DNA from: Parachlorella kessleri
Lineage: Eukaryota > Chlorophyta > Trebouxiophyceae > Chlorellales > Chlorellaceae
Assembly (NCBI GenBank): GCA_001598975.1
Contig: BBXU01001231.1
Location: 19,485-83,484, forward strand
Reading direction: 5' to 3'
DNA length: 64,000 bases
Shown here: positions 60,539 to 64,000 of the stretch, one piece after another
Numbering within the stretch: the first letter of the stretch is position 1
How the letters are laid out: each line of letters starts with the position of its first letter
Made by a program: the position numbers and the translations under genes
The notes under the pieces: generated by a model
Told to the model about the DNA's origin: nothing
The model's input: only the letters and a program-made list of their open reading frames with translations
Database searches by the model: none

Positions 60539-62930
60539 ATGGCAGGCGCAGCTCAGTCCGATGGAGAGCAGACTGGCATGGTTGCGGGTCAGCAGGACTT
60601 GGAAGCCTTTGCAAGGTGATATCTTCGTACGTTATTAACTGGGTAGGCAACAGCGCCTTTGCAGGGACGCCCCTCGCTCAAGTCATGATCCCAACAGTGC
60701 CGCCTGGCCGTCTGGTCCCACCAGCCGCCACGCTGGGTGTTGAGAAACCCTTGTGTGTATTTGTGCAGCCATCCTGGCGTCGGCAATGGCCTGAGTGAGC
60801 CTCTGCGAGGGGTTCTGGCAGAGACAGCCCTGACTGGCTGCATACGGTACCCCTGGCACCTGCTCAAGCCGCTGTGCCAAGTCCTGATAGACCAAGTTTT
60901 CTCTGAGTTTGCCGCTGAGGAGCAGCTGGAGGTACTGCTGCGTGCTCTCTCTCCAATTATCTTTTTATGGGTTTCCCGTCCATGTGACTGTGGTGCACCC
61001 CCGCCCGCCCGGTTTCAGGCCCAGCACAACAGTATCTCCGGTGGAAGTGTTGCTGGGTGATGTACCATGCCACTGCACTTCCCACGCCTCGCAGGGCCCT
61101 CCCCGCCCCATGCCCGGCGGCGGCTCACCCGACAGCGTGCGCAGCGGCCTCCACAGCCTGCTGGACAGCTTCTCTGAGGCGCCCTTCACGCTGCAGCGCC
61201 TGTGCGAGGTGCTGCTGGAGCCCCGCAAGCAGTACAGGCGGCTGGACAAGCTGGTGAGTCAGGCAGGCAGGCAGGGGAGCGGCACGCTGTGTCCAGCAGG
61301 AGATGGCAGCAAGAGTGGGGCAAGAGTGGCTGTAGGGGGCAGTAGGGCCTGAACGGGGACCTCCCACAACTGTCAGGCTGGGGTGGTTGCAGATTGTGGA
61401 GTGGGTAGATTCCTTGTGTATGTGCTTGCGGGACCCTGGCTGGGATGGGTGGAGTCTGGCCACACGCTGTCATGCAGCCTGCCTTGCCTCTGCTAAGAGT
61501 CTTCGAGTGTCTTGGACGGTCTGCTGTTACAACCTGACTAGGGAAGCTCGGTGGACAGAGCGACCCTCATGTGGCCTCTGCAGGCAGCGGCTGTTGAGAA
61601 GCTGCTGCTGGTGACCAGCACATGCCCACCCACCCCCGACCCCCCCTCACGGCCCTCCCTAGCAGCCCTGGGCCCCGTCAACACCAACCCGCCCTCGCCA
61701 TACCTCGTGACCACAACGCCCACCGCTGCCGGTGGAGCTGCGGTGGCTGCCGGGCAGCTGCAGCTTGTGCCACACCTGCCCAACGGTCAGGCGACAGCAG
61801 CAGCAGGAGCCGACGGCGGTGGCGGAAACGCCAGGCCTCCCGGCAGCGACACATATAGTGCAGTGCATCGCATGTTCATGCAGTCCTCCACGCCGAGCCC
61901 TGCTGAGAGTGCTGGGGCACAGCAGGGCGCCGGCGGGGCGGCGGGGGCGACACAGCCTGCGGGGGTGCCTGGGGGTGCGGCCGTCGAGGATGGGCTGACA
62001 GCAGAGGACGCCGAGGAGGTGAGTGGGTGTTCCTGCTTCAACTCTAGGCCGTGTAGGGAGTTGCAGATTGCTCTCATTCCGTCTTGTGAGGCCTGGCGAA
62101 GGCTCCCTCAGATGTTGTGTGCTTGGCTGTGTGCTGGCTTCGGGAGTAGGAGGTTGACCAGATGGCTGGGTTGCATGCTTGTGCCTGAGGTCCTGTAACC
62201 GCATGCCGGACGTGCCACATGGTGTTATGGTATAGGAGTCGGCCCAGCTCAATTGATTACCTATAGTTTGTGCCGAGACCAGATGAGCCTGGCATGTCAT
62301 TACTTGCTGCAGGCCAAGCGGGCGGAGCAGTTTGTCAAGGACGCGCTGATGGACATTGAGCCGCCAGCTGAAGGTCCGCATGCACAACAACCGCAGCAGC
62401 TACTGCAGCAGGGCCAGCGCACAACTGATGCTCAAGCGTCAGCCAGTGTAAAGAGCGCTGCCAGCCCTGCAGCCGGAGCACGACATGAAGCCGGCGGCCT
62501 CTCACTACTGATGGTTGCCTCAGGTGACCAACCTCAGGCTGTGACTGAAGGGGAGCAGGCAGCACAGCAGGGACAGCAGCAACAGGCAGCAGGACAGGAG
62601 CAGTATCAGGGGGGCGCCGGTGGTGGTCAGGAGGCTGCTGGGCTTGACATGGGTGATGTGCCCATGACGGTTACACCCGCCGAGGAGCTTCATGATGTCG
62701 TGAATGCTTCGCGTGCTGCTCCAGAGCCTCCGCAACAGGAGGAACATGAGGCAGGGCAAGGCAGCGTTGCTGGGGAACAAGCGACAGCAGAGATGGACGT
62801 TGACGGTCCAAGCAGAGCCGAGGGTTTGGAGGCGGGGGGTGCAGGGGGAGTAGAGGCAACACCTGCAGCTGAGGCTGCAGCCAGCAATGAGCAGGCAGCA
62901 GCTTCTGCAGACCAAGACTTGTCTGGTTGA
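60539..62930 (+). CDS. PP4R2: Protein phosphatase 4 regulatory subunit 2 (PP4R2)
   Basis: Five exons: 60539-60615, 60769-60931, 61095-61253, 61584-62018 and 62313-62930; 483 residues, all phases closing. PP4R2 binds the PP4 catalytic subunit and directs it to DNA-repair and centrosomal or chromatin substrates in other eukaryotes. The family core is seen across exons 2-4: an N-terminal helical region, then APFTLQRLCEVLLEPRKQYR and AAVEKLLLVTSTCPP, equivalent to PFTIQRLCELL...VEKN in animals. The C-terminal half is disordered, rich in Gln, Ala, Gly and Glu, and ends QAAASADQDLSG. Exon 1 (start MAGAAQSDGEQTG) was chosen because its phase-2 end fits exon 2. The C-terminal half is poorly conserved in the whole family, so its divergence is expected. 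Confidence 0.85.
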
Positions 62931-63444
62931 TGTGCAGTGTGCGGGTGGGTGCCGGGCGAAGCTTCAGGATGTAAAACTTGGGTCCTCCTCACCAAGGCGT
63001 GACACCCAGCCCGATGGGGGACAGTTAAGGGTTGCTGTGGCTCCATAGCATGCAGCAAGTGTAGGAAAGGGGTTTACGACGCTGACCGGCAAGGCTGTTG
63101 GCCAGTGTGGCAAGGTGTCACTTGACGAGGCAAGTGACCAAGACATCTGAGTGTCATTTGGACTAATGCTTACGTCAACTACTTGGTTGCATGTTTCATC
63201 TCACCCAAGGACAAGCTGAGAGGTAGACCTTTATGGTCAGGGGTAAAGGCCAACTCAGTATGTAGCTCCACTGTCCAGACCCTGCGATGGAGCACACGGT
63301 TCCGCCTCTCAGCGACAGCCTCGGGCTGCCGGATGTGTGGTTATTTGAGCAGGCAAGAACAGGGTCTGTTAAGTACTTCCAACTGCAGGGTGGCGGACCT
63401 TGCTGATACACGCTGCATGACTGGTGACACGGTGCACCCTGCAG
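62931..63444. other. Intergenic region, PP4R2 to right-edge gene
   Basis: 514 bp after the PP4R2 stop. A TGTAA lies 40 bp downstream. The promoter and any first exon of the right-edge gene must lie here, but I cannot define them. Confidence 0.4.
62970..62974 (+). terminator. Putative polyadenylation signal TGTAA for PP4R2
   Basis: TGTAA 40 bp after the PP4R2 stop codon. Confidence 0.45.
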
Positions 63445-63903
63445 ACCAGTGCTGAGAACCAACTCACGCCTGAGGCTTTGTCCAACGGCTACCGTGTTTC
63501 ATATGAGGCGTTAGGCATCTCGGACAAAGGCGAGCTCGAGCTGAGCCTGTGCAACGAGGCTGAGCAGTGGGCCCCAGCCAGTGTGGCCTCTTACCGCAAG
63601 GTAAGGACAGGAAACAGATGCGCTGGGCACCCTTTCCCTGACGATATACCCTCAAGCGCGCACCCTGCTGCTAGTCCTATTCTAAGCTGGCATGTGTGAC
63701 GCCGTGTGTGTGCATGTGTGTTGTATCGGGCGTGATTGCAGGTGGTGCTGCAGCAGCTGCGGGCGGCATACCGCACCCACAAGGCCAAGCGGGAAGCGGG
63801 GGTGCTCTATGACGTGCCGCTGGATGGTGCCAGCCTCAACACCGCCATTGCCTACCCACAGCAGCACACTGTGGGCGAAGCTGCGCGGCAGCAGTGGGTG
63901 CAG
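63445..63903 (+). CDS. Unrecognised gene, two internal exons, runs off the right edge
   Basis: Two exons, 63445-63600 and 63742-63903, join in phase 0 with good splice sites (CAG|ACC, AAG|GTAAGG, GCAG|GTG, CAG|GTGGGT). They encode 106 residues including NGYRVSYEALGISDKGELEL, SVASYRK joined to VVLQQLRAAYRTHKAKREAG, and LYDVPLDGASLNTAIAYPQQ. The sequence looks like a folded domain with a helical, basic middle part. I do not recognise the family. The first exon and start codon are not identified, and the 3' part lies beyond the window. Confidence 0.5.
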
Positions 63904-64000
63904 GTGGGTGGGCGGCTGCTGTTTCCCTGCTGCAGCTTCCGGGGTCGATGTTGTTACTCGCAGCACAACCTCAGCTGGATGGTGTGCTGCACTGCCCGGG

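Overview
The window is nuclear DNA of a green alga (Chlorophyta). Supporting evidence: dense spliceosomal introns, GC-rich coding sequence with Ala/Gly/Gln-rich runs, two light-harvesting genes of the algal LHCBM type, a plant-type anchored hexokinase, a chloroplast TAP38/PPH1-type phosphatase, and TGTAA pentamers after several stop codons, the polyadenylation signal known from Chlamydomonas and relatives. I cannot place the species. No operons, tRNAs, rRNAs, CRISPR arrays or complete transposons were seen. Gene models were built by hand from exon homology, splice sites and reading-frame phase. Except for the helicase, the large phosphoesterase and the two edge genes, they close in frame from ATG to stop.

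Layout, left to right: TAP38/PPH1-like PP2C phosphatase (-, cut by the left edge); small At2g23090-type zinc-finger protein (+); mitochondrial ribosomal protein mL54 (-); ELM2-SANT chromatin protein (+); hexokinase (-); MutS2 with Smr domain (+); a five-copy repeat array; LHCBM copy 1 (-); XPD/ERCC2 DNA helicase (-); LHCBM copy 2 (+); very large membrane metallophosphoesterase (+); MYST histone acetyltransferase (+); a head-to-head pair of secreted low-complexity proteins (-/+); ORC6 (-); PP4R2 (+); and the start of an unrecognised gene (+) running off the right edge.

The genes are mostly housekeeping and do not form one pathway. Recurrent themes are photosynthetic antenna (LHCBM x2, plus a phosphatase whose plant relatives dephosphorylate LHCII), genome maintenance (XPD, MutS2, ORC6, PP4R2) and chromatin (ELM2-SANT, MYST). 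Six neighbouring pairs are head-to-head and share upstream regions of 253 bp to 1.8 kb.

The least explained element is a dispersed repeat of about 105 bp. It occurs at six places, one of them a tandem array, always on the + strand whatever the direction of the surrounding gene. Other unusual points: about 10% of the modelled introns use GC instead of GT donors; the MYST zinc finger has Asp in place of its second Cys; the two LHCBM genes encode identical mature proteins but different transit peptides; the secreted low-complexity pair matches no family I know.
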